The translations under genes were made by a program, and so were the position numbers. A stretch of 64,000 bases of DNA, taken from positions 8,246,001 through 8,310,000 of the forward strand of contig NZ_CP120983.1 in the NCBI RefSeq assembly GCF_030719215.1. Direction: 5' to 3'. Below the pieces are notes generated by a model that was given only the letters and a program-made list of their open reading frames with translations, searched no databases and was not told the origin of the DNA. The DNA comes from Streptomyces sp. Alt3 (GTDB taxonomy: Bacteria > Actinomycetota > Actinomycetes > Streptomycetales > Streptomycetaceae). Shown one piece after another: positions 27,194 through 35,992 of the stretch (positions are counted from its first letter, which is position 1; the number at the start of each line of letters is the position of its first letter).

Positions 27194-27949
27194 TCAGTGG
27201 GTGGTGAAGCCGCCGTCCACGGGGAGGGCGACGCCGACGACGAAGGAGGCGGCCGGACTGCACAGCCACAGGGCGGCGGCGGCGATCTCTTCGGCGGTGC
27301 CCAGGCGGCCGATGGGCTGCTGCTTCATGATCTCGGCCTGGCCCTCGAGCATGCCGGCGACCATCGGGGTCTCGATGACGCCGGGGCACACGGCGTTGAC
27401 GCGGATGCCCTTGGGGGCGTACTCGACGGCGGCGCTCTTGGTCAGGCCGATCACTCCGTGCTTGGAGGCGTGGTACGCGGCGCGTTCGGGCAGGCCGACC
27501 AGGCCGCCGAGGGAGGAGCAGTTGACGATCGCGCCGGAGCCCTGGATGCGCATCTGCCGCAGTTCGTGCTTCTGGCACGTCCAGATGCCGCGCAGGTTGA
27601 CCGCGTTGACGCGATCGAAGTTCGCAGCCGTCTCGTCGGCGGCGTCGGTAGGCGGAACCTGGATGCCGGCGTTGTTGAAGGCCATGTCCAGGCGTCCGAA
27701 GGCTTCCACGGTGCGGGCGACCATGGCGGCGGCCTGGTCCTCGTCGGCCACGTCGCAGCCGATCCCGATGGCCTGATGGCCGGCGGCGGTCAGTTCCTGC
27801 GCCGCGCGTTCGGCGGCCTTCTGGTCGAGGTCGGCGAGCGCGACAGCGGCGCCGGCCTGTGCAAAGGCACGGGCGGTGGCCAGGCCCATGCCGGAGGCGG
27901 CGCCGGTGACGAGGGCGACCTGGCCGGTGAAGTCGTAGGTGGGGTTCAT
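27194..27949 (-). CDS. Classical SDR-family dehydrogenase
   Basis: A 251-residue protein with every classical SDR landmark: TGAASGMG (residues 15-22), DVADEDQ, NNAG near 92, catalytic Ser in NCSSLGG, YHASK near 160 and the PG motif after it. The C-terminal ending PVDGGFTTH is typical of this group. Substrate is unknown. It is followed by the alcohol dehydrogenase remnant and the MFS gene in the same direction, which suggests a former redox/export operon. Confidence 0.92.
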   Translation of the reverse strand: MNPTYDFTGQVALVTGAASGMGLATARAFAQAGAAVALADLDQKAAERAAQELTAAGHQAIGIGCDVADEDQAAAMVARTVEAFGRLDMAFNNAGIQVPPTDAADETAANFDRVNAVNLRGIWTCQKHELRQMRIQGSGAIVNCSSLGGLVGLPERAAYHASKHGVIGLTKSAAVEYAPKGIRVNAVCPGVIETPMVAGMLEGQAEIMKQQPIGRLGTAEEIAAAALWLCSPAASFVVGVALPVDGGFTTH

Positions 27950-27990
27950 CAGTGAAGAATCCTGTTCGGTGATCGGGATGTGCGGGGGGC

Positions 27991-28018
27991 TGCGGCGCCG
28001 CCATCGGGCGGCGCCGCA
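27991..28018 (-). terminator. GC-rich hairpin between SDR gene and ADH remnant
   Basis: Perfect 12-base arms (TGCGGCGCCGCC and its complement) around ATCG. It lies just downstream of the alcohol dehydrogenase remnant on the minus strand, so it may be the terminator of that former gene. Confidence 0.55.
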
Positions 28019-28027
28019 CGGGTCGGT

Positions 28028-28207
28028 TCAGGGGTGCAGGAGGACCTTGGTGGCGCGGCGCCGTACCAGCCGGTGCCGAGCACATCGGAGGCGGCCAGCG
28101 GCGAGGGGATCAGCTCCTCGTGCGGCTGACCTGCGGTGGCGACGAGGGTGGGTCGTCGAGATTCCGAACCGGACATCTCCGGCGGTGTGCACGACTACTT
28201 CACGCAT
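28028..28207 (-). pseudogene. Zinc-dependent alcohol dehydrogenase with large internal deletions
   Basis: An AAGGAG site and ATG at 28207 begin MREVVVHTAGDVR, the N-terminus of a zinc alcohol dehydrogenase. After about 14 codons the frame shifts and reads LIPSPLAASDVLGTGWYGA, a stretch from the middle of the family, then jumps to TKVLLHP and stop, a typical C-terminus. About 85 percent of the gene is missing but both ends remain, so the loss was internal. Confidence 0.65.
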
Positions 28208-28283
28208 GGTGGCTCTCCTTGCTGCGTGTCCCAGCGCCCGGGGGGCCTGTATGTGATCAGGAGTGCACAGCTTTCTAGGAAAT

Positions 28284-29573
28284 CTATCGAAATATCCTGT
28301 TTTGGTGTTGTGGTGGCGCCGTCCCGCGATTGGTGCCCTGGTCGAGGGCGGGCCGGGTGCGACGGAGCTGAACCAGCGCGATGGTGATCGTGGGGATGAG
28401 GGTCAGAGCGGCGATGGCGGCGCCGATCAGGGGCGGCCCGGCTGTGTGGAAGGGCGAGTCGAGGGTGAGCCCGGCGATCCAGGAGCCGGCCGCGGTGCCG
28501 AGGTTGAAGGCCGACACGGTCAGGGCGGAGCCCAGCGTGGGGGCTTTGCCTGCGAAGCGGACGCCGAGGGCGATCAGTACCGGGGTACCGAGGAAGCCGA
28601 CCAGCCCGAGCAGGGCCACGAGCACCACCGTGGGGGCGGCCGAAGCCGACAACAGGCCCAGGGCCAGCAGGGCCGCCGAGCTGGATCCCGCGGCCAGGAT
28701 GGTGGTCGCGTAGGGGCGGACGTCGCCGGCCCGGCCGCCGATGAGGAACCCGGCCAGGGCGCCCGCACCGAATCCGACGAGGACGAGGGGTACGAGGCTC
28801 CCGGCGATCCCCGCCCGGTCGGTCAGTAGCGGAGCGATGTAGGTGTATGTGCCGAGCACCCCGGCGTTCGTGGTCGCGCAGGCCACCAGCACCAGCCAGA
28901 GCCGGCCCGAGCGCAGCGCGGACAGCTCCGAGCGGATCGACACCGTCTGCCTTCCGCGGGGCTCGTTCGGGACCGAGCGCGCGATCAGCCCTGTCGCGGC
29001 CACCGCCAGGACGGCCAGGATCCAGAAGGGTCCGCGCCAGCCCACCAGCTGTCCGGCGAAAGCGCCGAGCGGAACACCGACGACGTTGGCGAGCATGGCA
29101 CCGGAACCAACCACCCCGACGGCCCGCGAGCTCGCGGCCGGGTCGGCCGCCCGGGTGGCCACGACGTTCGCCACCGCCCAGAACGCCCCGGTCGCCAGTG
29201 CGGTCAGGAACCGCGCTGCGAGCAGCAGCCCGAAACTGTCACCGACCGCGGCGATCACATGTCCCGCGGCGAAGACGCCCAGGGCCAGTACCAGCGTCCA
29301 CCGGGCGGGCAGCCGAAGGGTCAGCATCGACATCAGGGGCGCACCGATGATCATCCCGACCGCGAACACCGTGATCGCCAGGCCGGCCCGGGCCACGCTC
29401 ACCTGCAGGTCGCCCGCGATCTCCGGCAGCAGACCCGCCACGACGAACTCGGTCGTGCCCATCAGGAACGTCCCCAGGGCCATCACGTAGACCACGCCGG
29501 GAAGCCGGCGGGAGGCAGGTGGCCTTTCCGCGACGCGTTCGTCGACGGGGGCCTGGAGGGTCGCTCCTTGCAT
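28284..29573 (-). CDS. MFS drug:H+ antiporter, DHA1/Cml-like
   Basis: A 429-residue protein with twelve predicted helices. The first helix region (YVMALGTFLMGTTEFVVAGLLPEIAGDL) and the following loop match the DHA1 family that includes the Streptomyces chloramphenicol exporter. A TTGGAGC ribosome site precedes the ATG. It lies between SDR genes and the P450 gene on the same strand and could export a product or give resistance. Actual substrate is unknown. Confidence 0.9.
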   Translation of the reverse strand: MQGATLQAPVDERVAERPPASRRLPGVVYVMALGTFLMGTTEFVVAGLLPEIAGDLQVSVARAGLAITVFAVGMIIGAPLMSMLTLRLPARWTLVLALGVFAAGHVIAAVGDSFGLLLAARFLTALATGAFWAVANVVATRAADPAASSRAVGVVGSGAMLANVVGVPLGAFAGQLVGWRGPFWILAVLAVAATGLIARSVPNEPRGRQTVSIRSELSALRSGRLWLVLVACATTNAGVLGTYTYIAPLLTDRAGIAGSLVPLVLVGFGAGALAGFLIGGRAGDVRPYATTILAAGSSSAALLALGLLSASAAPTVVLVALLGLVGFLGTPVLIALGVRFAGKAPTLGSALTVSAFNLGTAAGSWIAGLTLDSPFHTAGPPLIGAAIAALTLIPTITIALVQLRRTRPALDQGTNRGTAPPQHQNRIFR

Positions 29574-30013
29574 GCTGGTGCTCCAAAAGGGGTGTCACTG
29601 CGGGATTACGCATCCCAGGAAACCGGCATTCAAGAAGGGGGGCGAGGCACTGATGAAGGGTGTACTGGCAGTACATCGCCGGGTCGGGAGCACGACGGGC
29701 GCGGGACGGCTCGGCTGTTCTGTTGTTGGTGTCGTACCGCGATGCGTATTCGTGGCGAACGGATCGAGTCGACGTGAATGCCGCGGCTTCCGATGGCGAA
29801 GCGCTGAGAGAGGATCATGTCGTGATCGTTGGCAGCAGGCCCCTTCCCCCCGCTCCTGCCGCGCCTTCATCAACTTCTCGAACCGGCCCGTTCGGGAGCC
29901 GGTGAACGTTTCCACCCGCAAATGGCTCAGCCCGCAACACCCGACCCACGCAACAGGAATGCTCTGTCCTGGGCGTTCAGCAACAAGCGCCAGCCGATAG
30001 CGTCGGATGGGCC
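29574..30013. other. 440-base gap upstream of the MFS gene
   Basis: No frame here looks like protein. The region should carry the MFS promoter near its left end. Nothing else was recognised. Confidence 0.3.
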
Positions 30014-30050
30014 GAAGCAGGTGGCGGCTGCGGAGGCTGCCACCTGCTTC
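30014..30050 (-). terminator. Strong hairpin after the P450 gene
   Basis: Perfect 12-base arms (GAAGCAGGTGGC and GCCACCTGCTTC) with a 13-base loop, 8 bases after the P450 stop codon on the minus strand. Confidence 0.8.
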
Positions 30051-30057
30051 TGCGCCT

Positions 30058-31458
30058 CTAGGGCTGCTGCTGGAAGGTCATGGTCATCGCGTCGGGCTTG
30101 ACAGTGACTACGGCCTGAGCCTTAGGGGGGCGCGAGGTGAGTTCCAACCGTGGCCACGTCTGAAGAATGGTGGCCAAGATGATCTGCAGCTCTGTCCAGG
30201 CGAAGTTCTCGCCGATGCACTTGCGTCGGCCGTCGCCGAAGGCGAGGAACGATCCTCGTGTGAGGTGGGCACGCTCGGCTGTCCAGCGGTCCGGGTCAAA
30301 TGCTTCGGGCGCGGGGAAGAAGGCCGGGTCGTGCTGGTGAAGGTAGGGGCTCCACACGACATCGGCGCCCTGGGGGATGTGGTGCCCTCCGAGGTCGACG
30401 TCCCGCGTGGCCGACCGGGTCACCATCCACGCAGGGCCGTACTTGCGAATGCTCTCCTGCAGCACCATTCGCGCGTAGGGGAGGTTGTCGAGGTCGTCGT
30501 GCACCAGGGGGCGGCCGGGGCACACGGCGGCGATCTCGGCGCGAAGCCGCTTTTCCACCTGGGGGTTCCGGGATATCTCGTAGAGCGTCCAGGCCAAGGT
30601 GGTTCCGGTCGTCTCGATCGCGCCGGTCAAGAGCGTGATCGCCTCGTCCTGCAGCTGCTGGTGTGTGAGTGGATGCTCCGCGTTGAGAAGGGTGTCGAAC
30701 AATCCGGCCTCCTGCTGTGCCGGGGGATCGTGGGGGCACGCGGGGGGTTGGGGTAGCTCGGCTGCGGGACGGTGAGCGGGCGCGGAGGCTGTGCGGTGCT
30801 CGATGGCCTGGTCGACGAGCTCACGGAGGCGCCGGACGCGTTCTGCGTGCGCCCGGTGTGCTGGCAGGGGCAACCGCGTCAGCCAGGAGGGAAGGACGGT
30901 CTGCCGAATCGTTCCTTTCATGATTTCGGGCATGAGGGCGGTGAACTCGCCCTGCAGGTGGGCAGGGAGGCCGTCGCCGAACAGGGCGACGAGGAAGACA
31001 GCGAGGGCGACATCGTTCATGTCCGCGAAGACGTCGCGACGGCTTTCTTCCGGCCAGGAGGTGACCATCGCGCGCACCTGGTCGATCATGGCGGGGCCGC
31101 GGGTCGCGATGTGCGCCTTGTTGAACATCGGCTGCATGAGGCGCCGCTGACGGAGGTGGGCGTCACCGTCGGCGACGGTGGCCAGGCCGTCACCGAAGAA
31201 GACGCGCAAGGCGTCGATGATCTTGCCGCCCTTGGCGAAGTCCGCTGCTTCTGTCACGAGCACGCGTCGGGTGAGCGCGGGGTCGGTGACGACATAGGCG
31301 GGCGTCGGGCCTATGCGTATACGCACGACGCTGCCGTGCTCACGAAGTGAGGTGATGAACGGCAGGGGATCGCGGGCGAGTCGGTGTACATGGCCGATCA
31401 AGGGGAGGCCGCCGGGCGCGGCCGGTGTGGGGGACGACGGCGCGGTGGGGGGATGCAT
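30058..31458 (-). CDS. Cytochrome P450
   Basis: A 466-residue P450. The haem motif is FGDGRRKCIG with the ligand at C414; the K-helix ExxR is ESIR, and the I-helix oxygen motif is GAIETT. The N-terminal region (GGLPLIGHVHRL) resembles the pentalenene-oxygenase-like branch, which acts on terpenes. I chose ATG 31458, 11 bases after AGGAG; starts at 31512 and 31506 are possible and would add up to 18 residues. No ferredoxin gene is adjacent, so redox partners come from elsewhere. Nearby SDRs and an exporter suggest a small tailoring set. Confidence 0.92.
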   Translation of the reverse strand: MHPPTAPSSPTPAAPGGLPLIGHVHRLARDPLPFITSLREHGSVVRIRIGPTPAYVVTDPALTRRVLVTEAADFAKGGKIIDALRVFFGDGLATVADGDAHLRQRRLMQPMFNKAHIATRGPAMIDQVRAMVTSWPEESRRDVFADMNDVALAVFLVALFGDGLPAHLQGEFTALMPEIMKGTIRQTVLPSWLTRLPLPAHRAHAERVRRLRELVDQAIEHRTASAPAHRPAAELPQPPACPHDPPAQQEAGLFDTLLNAEHPLTHQQLQDEAITLLTGAIETTGTTLAWTLYEISRNPQVEKRLRAEIAAVCPGRPLVHDDLDNLPYARMVLQESIRKYGPAWMVTRSATRDVDLGGHHIPQGADVVWSPYLHQHDPAFFPAPEAFDPDRWTAERAHLTRGSFLAFGDGRRKCIGENFAWTELQIILATILQTWPRLELTSRPPKAQAVVTVKPDAMTMTFQQQP

Positions 31459-31885
31459 GGTGTCATCTGCTCCTGACGTGGGGGGTCCGGACTGCGGCCC
31501 ATGCATTCCCATGATCACATCACCGGATGCCACTGACCTTCGATCTTTGCGACAGATGGCTGGGGTGTGATATAGGCTCGCCGGACGATGAAGCGCGGTG
31601 CACAGACCTCGCTCCGGTGGTGACCGCTCGTGCCGACCGTCAGACGTGCAGCCAGGACATGGCCGACCTCCTGCCCTCGGTACCGGTGGCGCACTGCTGG
31701 CACCTGGGAGGGGTGGCGACGAAACTGCGGCGGCAGCTGTCTGCGGATGCGATCGAGTCGCCCTCGCCGGCACCGGGGTACGAGGCGAGTGACCTGGACG
31801 CGCTGTTCGGCGGTCAGCTCGCCGCGGGCCTCGGAAATGGAAACGCCCGTCCTCGGTGACACCGTCGAGGGTGATGTAGCCGCCG
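31459..31885. other. Gap upstream of the P450 gene
   Basis: This 427-base stretch separates the P450 gene from the DUF3048 gene. Frames on both strands lack protein-like patterns. The P450 promoter is expected near 31470-31600. Confidence 0.3.
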
Positions 31886-32812
31886 TCAATTCGGTAGGAG
31901 CACGATCCAGACCTGCCCGGTCGCGAACGTCATCGGTTTGCCGTCCCTGGTGGTGAAGCCGGTGGCTGACTCGGCGGTGTCGCGCTGCCATGTCACGTCG
32001 TACGACTTGCCGTCACGCAGGACCACAGCCGAGCCGGAACCCACGGTCGCGCTGAACGGCGAGGTGTTGCCTCCTCGGTCCCGGAAGCGGGAAGGCTGCA
32101 CGTCCACGTTCTGCAGGACCACTGTGGCTGCTGCGAGCCGGTCCCCGGAGGACGTACGGGCGGGGGTTCCGTCCATGCTCACCAGCCACTCGTCCCGGTC
32201 CAAGGCCCAGGTGAAGGTGAACCGTGCCGAGGGGTAGGACACGCTTCGCTCGTTGACGGGGGTGCCGCCCGGGGGCGGCGCGGCGAAGCGGAGCCCGATG
32301 TCCTCGGCCGCGTTCACCCCGGTGGAGGCGTGCTGGACCTTCCCCGGGCGCAGATACAGATTGTGTGGTGCGGCGCGCTCCCCACCACGGAAATAGGCGT
32401 CCGGTGCCTTCGACGGCGGCAGCGCATCGAGGGGGGCAGCTTCGATCGACGGCTGGAGAGCGGACTGGGCGCCCGAGTACGCAAGCGTGGGCTCGTCGAA
32501 CTGCCGGAGCAGCTCCAGATCCGTTTCGCGAGCACTGCGTACGGGGCCGACGACGGGCGGCAGGCCGGAGGAGTAGGCGGCGAGTATGCGACTGAGGCCT
32601 GCCTCCACCTGCTCCACGTAGACGATGTCTGCCTTCTCGAGTCCGGTCGGCGGCCGGGCCGCGGCGACGTTGTCGATCTTCACGGCGAGCACCTCGGCGC
32701 GTGCTCCGGATGTCATCTTCCCTCCGCCCGGGCTGCCGCAGGCCGCGGCGATGACGAGCGTGAGCGCGGCGAGCGCGGCGGCGGCCGGTCTGTTCGTTCT
32801 GGAGGTAGGCAT
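31886..32812 (-). CDS. DUF3048 (YerB-like) lipoprotein
   Basis: A 308-residue protein starting at ATG 32812 after AAAGGGG; the longer frame lacks a site. The signal peptide ends with lipobox IAAAC, so the product is a surface lipoprotein. The body has the DUF3048 pattern: VKIDNVAAARPPTGLEKADIVYVEQVEAGLSR near the N-terminus, GPVRSAR, and a C-terminal part with the conserved W and TFATGQVWIVLLP end. The family is widespread in Gram-positives; its biochemical role is not established. Confidence 0.9.
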   Translation of the reverse strand: MPTSRTNRPAAAALAALTLVIAAACGSPGGGKMTSGARAEVLAVKIDNVAAARPPTGLEKADIVYVEQVEAGLSRILAAYSSGLPPVVGPVRSARETDLELLRQFDEPTLAYSGAQSALQPSIEAAPLDALPPSKAPDAYFRGGERAAPHNLYLRPGKVQHASTGVNAAEDIGLRFAAPPPGGTPVNERSVSYPSARFTFTWALDRDEWLVSMDGTPARTSSGDRLAAATVVLQNVDVQPSRFRDRGGNTSPFSATVGSGSAVVLRDGKSYDVTWQRDTAESATGFTTRDGKPMTFATGQVWIVLLPN

Positions 32813-33110
32813 GGCTGGCGCCCCTTTCGAGCCGACTCTGCGGCATCGGCGCGTGTCTGCTGCGGCGAAGACTTTCTTGTCCATCATCACGTAGGAGACC
32901 GGCCGGAGCGTCTCGGGCGCGATGCTCTCTTCTCGGAATTCGACCAGTCCTTCCGAAGCTCGGCGACCGTCGATACGCCTCGTGGAAGCTTGAGCACCAG
33001 CTAGTCGAACAGGTCGTGCACCAAGCCTGCGGGTCTCGCCACCTTTTCCCCGCCCAGGCCCCTGGTTGTCTGGCGCCGCCGCTGTCGGAGGCCCCAGCTA
33101 CGGTTTCCAG

Positions 33111-33701
33111 GTGAACGGATCGAATGCGCCAGCCGACGTACCCACCCACCACGGCGCGTTGTTGCCTCTCCTGGGTGCCGACCAGGCGGTCATCGACTTC
33201 TTCGTCGGCGTCGCGGATCTCGACGCGACGGACCCGGCCGACCAGGAACTGGAGGACGGGGTCCGGCTTGCCTCCGGAGCCCGGCTGGAGCAGTTTGCGC
33301 GCGCGGGCTCAGGTGACGCGTTCTGCTTCGTCGGCGAGGGCGGAGAGGAACGCCCCGTGGTGTACGTCAGCCTCGACGGGGAGGCCGGACCGCTCGCCCT
33401 CGGACTGCCGGAGTTGGTGCGGCTGTGTCTGGTGGCACCGTGGTGGCGGGACGCTCCCGGACGGACGGCCGGAGAACTCCAGGCGGTCGCCGAGGAGTAC
33501 CGGGAGGACATGCCCGGCCTCGACCGCCGACGCGACCGCGCGGCCCGGGCGCTCGGCCTCGATCCGGCGGGACTGACGTCCGCGGCGGCAGCCCTGGCCC
33601 GGCTCGTGGAACTCTCCCGAGGACCGGTTGCCGCGGCCTGCCGCGTCGTCGGGTCCGAGGGCGATCCGCTTGATCCCCTGTTCGCCAGCACCCTCAGTTG
33701 A
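33111..33701 (+). CDS. Hypothetical cytoplasmic protein
   Basis: A 196-residue protein if it starts at GTG 33111; no strong ribosome site is seen and the frame extends to 33066. It is soluble, acidic, with a strand pair (AFCFVGEGG, RPVVYVSLDGEAG) and a helical C-terminus. The style recalls SUKH-like immunity proteins but I cannot place it. The 298-base gap before it contains no other gene. Confidence 0.55.
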   Translation: MNGSNAPADVPTHHGALLPLLGADQAVIDFFVGVADLDATDPADQELEDGVRLASGARLEQFARAGSGDAFCFVGEGGEERPVVYVSLDGEAGPLALGLPELVRLCLVAPWWRDAPGRTAGELQAVAEEYREDMPGLDRRRDRAARALGLDPAGLTSAAAALARLVELSRGPVAAACRVVGSEGDPLDPLFASTLS

Positions 33702-34111
33702 CGCTCCCAGGCCTCGAACGCGAGGACCGGGGCGACGGGCAGCACGTTGCTGCTGTCACAGTCGGGCCGGCGTTCACCAGGTCGCGCACGCTGGGGCAGA
33801 CGCCGGAGGTTTCTTCCCGGAACCGGGTCGTGCGCGGGAGGGCCAGCCACCATGGCGCCCTCCATGCGGTAGGTGCCCGGATTGACGTGGTCGTCCTCGC
33901 CGGCGGCCCACGGGTTTGGAGCCCCTGCCGTGGACCTCGGTGTTCCGGACCTTCGCGCATGCGCTGTGGACGGTGGTGCCGCCGACCGGGTGGCGCTTCT
34001 CGCGGTCGGTCACCTTCTCGGTGATCACCCATCGCGCACGCACAAGGACTCAGAGAGATTGGCTGCGTTGAAGAAGGGGAAGGCCTGCATCAGTTCCGTG
34101 CCGCGATGCTG
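33702..34111. other. Gap before the IS5/GNAT unit
   Basis: No intact frame. On the minus strand a short stretch reads GTYRMEGAM, like the start of a repeated motif in secreted Streptomyces proteins, but nothing extends it. Probably decayed sequence. Confidence 0.2.
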
Positions 34112-34198
34112 GGGCGTGTATCGAAAGTGCTGGTCGTCGGCGTGACACCGCCCAAAATGACATGCAGTCTTCGCCCGGTCGTGCTGGTATCGATCCCT

Positions 34199-35005
34199 AT
34201 GAATGATTACTTTCCCGATGAAGCCGACTTGACGGACAGGATGGAACGGAACCTGGCGGAACACGCCTGCCATCTGCACCGGAGCATGTCCGGTGCGACG
34301 GTCACGGAGACCGGCGACCTCCTGGTCGCGGACAGCGGCCTGGACGACGACACGTTCAACATCGTCGCTGCGGCCCGCTTCACCGCCGACGACGCCGCAG
34401 CCCGTATCTCCGAGACTGTCGGGACGTTGGCCGGTACCGGCCGCAGTTTCTCCTGGTGGGTGGGACCTGCCTCGACACCGACAGACCTCACCACCCGCCT
34501 GACAGCAGCTGGCCTGCCGGTGTCCGAGCGTGAGACGGCCATGTGGGCCGAGCTGGACGACATCCTGCCGATTCCCTCTGTTCCGGGTCTCGACATCCGA
34601 ACGGTGACCACGCCCGAGCAGCTCGCCGACTACGCCACGGTCCTCGCCGCGAACTGGAACCCACCCGCCGAAACCGTCCGCGACTTCTTCGCCCGGGCTG
34701 CTTCCCAGGCGCTGGCCGCGACTTGTCCGGCCCGGTACCTGGTGGGCTACGTGGAGAACCGTCCGGTCTGCTCCGCCGAGGTGTTCCACCACGCCGGAGT
34801 CGCCGGCGTCTACAACATCTCCACCCTGGCCGCCCACCGCCGGCGCGGCTACGGCGGAGCCATCACGCTCGTGGCCCTTCACGCTGCCCGCGAGCGAGAC
34901 CATGGCATCGCGGTCCTGCAGGCATCGGCCGACGGCGAGCCTGTGTACCGCCGCCTGGGGTTCCGCGCCTGCGGCCAGTTCGTCGAACACGCCATCAACA
35001 CCTGA
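34199..35005 (+). CDS. GNAT-family N-acetyltransferase
   Basis: A 268-residue protein. The C-terminal half is a GNAT domain: the CoA-binding loop HRRRGYGGAITL near residue 220, preceded by VAGVYNISTLA, and the final YRRLGFRACGQF typical of these enzymes. The N-terminal half (about 120 residues) is less conserved. Substrate is unknown. It lies inside the inverted repeats of an IS5-type unit, 73 bases from the left repeat, and ends 48 bases before the transposase stop. No clear ribosome site precedes the ATG at 34199. Confidence 0.88.
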   Translation: MNDYFPDEADLTDRMERNLAEHACHLHRSMSGATVTETGDLLVADSGLDDDTFNIVAAARFTADDAAARISETVGTLAGTGRSFSWWVGPASTPTDLTTRLTAAGLPVSERETAMWAELDDILPIPSVPGLDIRTVTTPEQLADYATVLAANWNPPAETVRDFFARAASQALAATCPARYLVGYVENRPVCSAEVFHHAGVAGVYNISTLAAHRRRGYGGAITLVALHAARERDHGIAVLQASADGEPVYRRLGFRACGQFVEHAINT

Positions 35006-35053
35006 ACCTCCACGACTCCACGGACGTCCGTCCGTCGCCCCTGATTGAGCTGT

Positions 35054-35957
35054 TCACAGCCACTCATTGATGGCCGCTACGAGGACAGTGGCCTCGTAGC
35101 GGCCCGCGAGCTTGTCGAATCTCGTGGCCACGGCCCGGTTCCTTTTGAGGCGGTTGATGCCGCACTCGACTGCATGCCGAGCCTTGTAGTCCTCGGCGTT
35201 GAAGCCGGGCGGCAGGCCACCGAGGGAACCGAGCTTCTTGCGGTTGCGTGCCTGGTCGGCCTTGTCTGGAATGGTGCAGCGGATGCCGCGGCGGCGCAGG
35301 TAGCCGCGGTTCCTGCGGGAGGCGTACGCCTTGTCCGCACGGACCCGGTTGGGGCGGACACGCGGCCGACCCGGCCCTAGGCGGGGCACACGCCCTCTCC
35401 AGCACGGGCTCGAGCTGCGGCGAATCGCCGCGTTGCCCTACCGTGATCACGATCGACATGGGCTTCTGGCCCTGCTCGACCGCCAGGTGCAACTTGGTGG
35501 TGAATCCGCCGCGGGACCTTCCCAGCCCGTGATCTCCGGGCTCGGTGAACACACCGCCAGGCGGTTCCTTCTGCAGGTCACCCCGTTTATGGGCCCCGGC
35601 TGCATGCTGGTGAGCGCGGCAGACCGTGGAGTCGATACTCAGGTCCCAGACGATCGCTCCTCTCGCATCGGCCAGGGACTGAAGCCGAATGAGGATCCGC
35701 TGCCAGGTACCGTTGCGCTGCCACCGTCGGAACAAGTCGTAGACCCGGCTCCATGGTCCGTACTCGACGGGCACGTCCCGCCACGGCACACCGGTCCGCA
35801 CGCGGAACCGTATGCCGTCGATCAACTGCCGGCGCGGTCAGACAAGGGGCCGTCCCACTCTCGCGCCCTTCGGCAGCAACGGTTCCAGCACTGCCCACTG
35901 CTCGTCCGTGAGATCTCCTCGTCCGTGAGATCTCCTCGTCCCCTGAACGGTGATCAT
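35054..35957 (-). pseudogene. IS5-family transposase, nonsense codon and frameshift
   Basis: From ATG 35957 the frame reads DLTDEQWAVLEPLLPKG, then meets TGA in place of a codon just before PRRQLIDGIRF. It continues through VPWRDVPVEYGPW, DSTVCRAHQHAAGAH and RSRGGFTTKLHL, then shifts frame near 35390 to ADKAYASRRNRGYLRRRGI and INRLKRNRAVATRFDK. The frameshift could be programmed, as in many IS5 elements, but the in-frame stop makes the gene non-functional unless read through. Confidence 0.85.
35904..35937. repeat. 17-bp perfect tandem duplication in the transposase 5' end
   Basis: The unit GTCCGTGAGATCTCCTC occurs twice in a row (35904-35920, 35921-35937). A 17-base duplication changes frame, and it lies in the first codons of the broken transposase. 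Confidence 0.9.
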
Positions 35958-35992
35958 TCACAGCTCAAGATCCGTTTCGATACACGCCCTAG

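Larger units (their letters stand above)
34112..35989. mobile_element. IS5-type unit bounded by 15-bp inverted repeats and carrying a GNAT gene
   Basis: The sequence GGGCGTGTATCGAAA occurs at 34112-34126 and, inverted, at 35975-35989. The right copy sits just before the transposase start, where an IS5 end is expected. Between the repeats are a GNAT gene (plus strand) and a broken IS5 transposase (minus strand). An inner 9-base block, TTGAGCTGT, occurs at 35045-35053 and inverted at 35960-35968, which hints that the transposon's original left end once lay near 35025. So either the GNAT gene is a passenger, or the left repeat belongs to a separate related element. Confidence 0.5.

Noticed and set aside
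33780..34030. A secreted-protein-like motif on the minus strand (GTYRMEGAM)
   Set aside because: Only nine residues fit and the frame around them is not coding; too weak to call.
34025..34990. A minus-strand frame antisense to the GNAT gene
   Set aside because: No protein-like pattern and fully covered by the well-supported GNAT gene.
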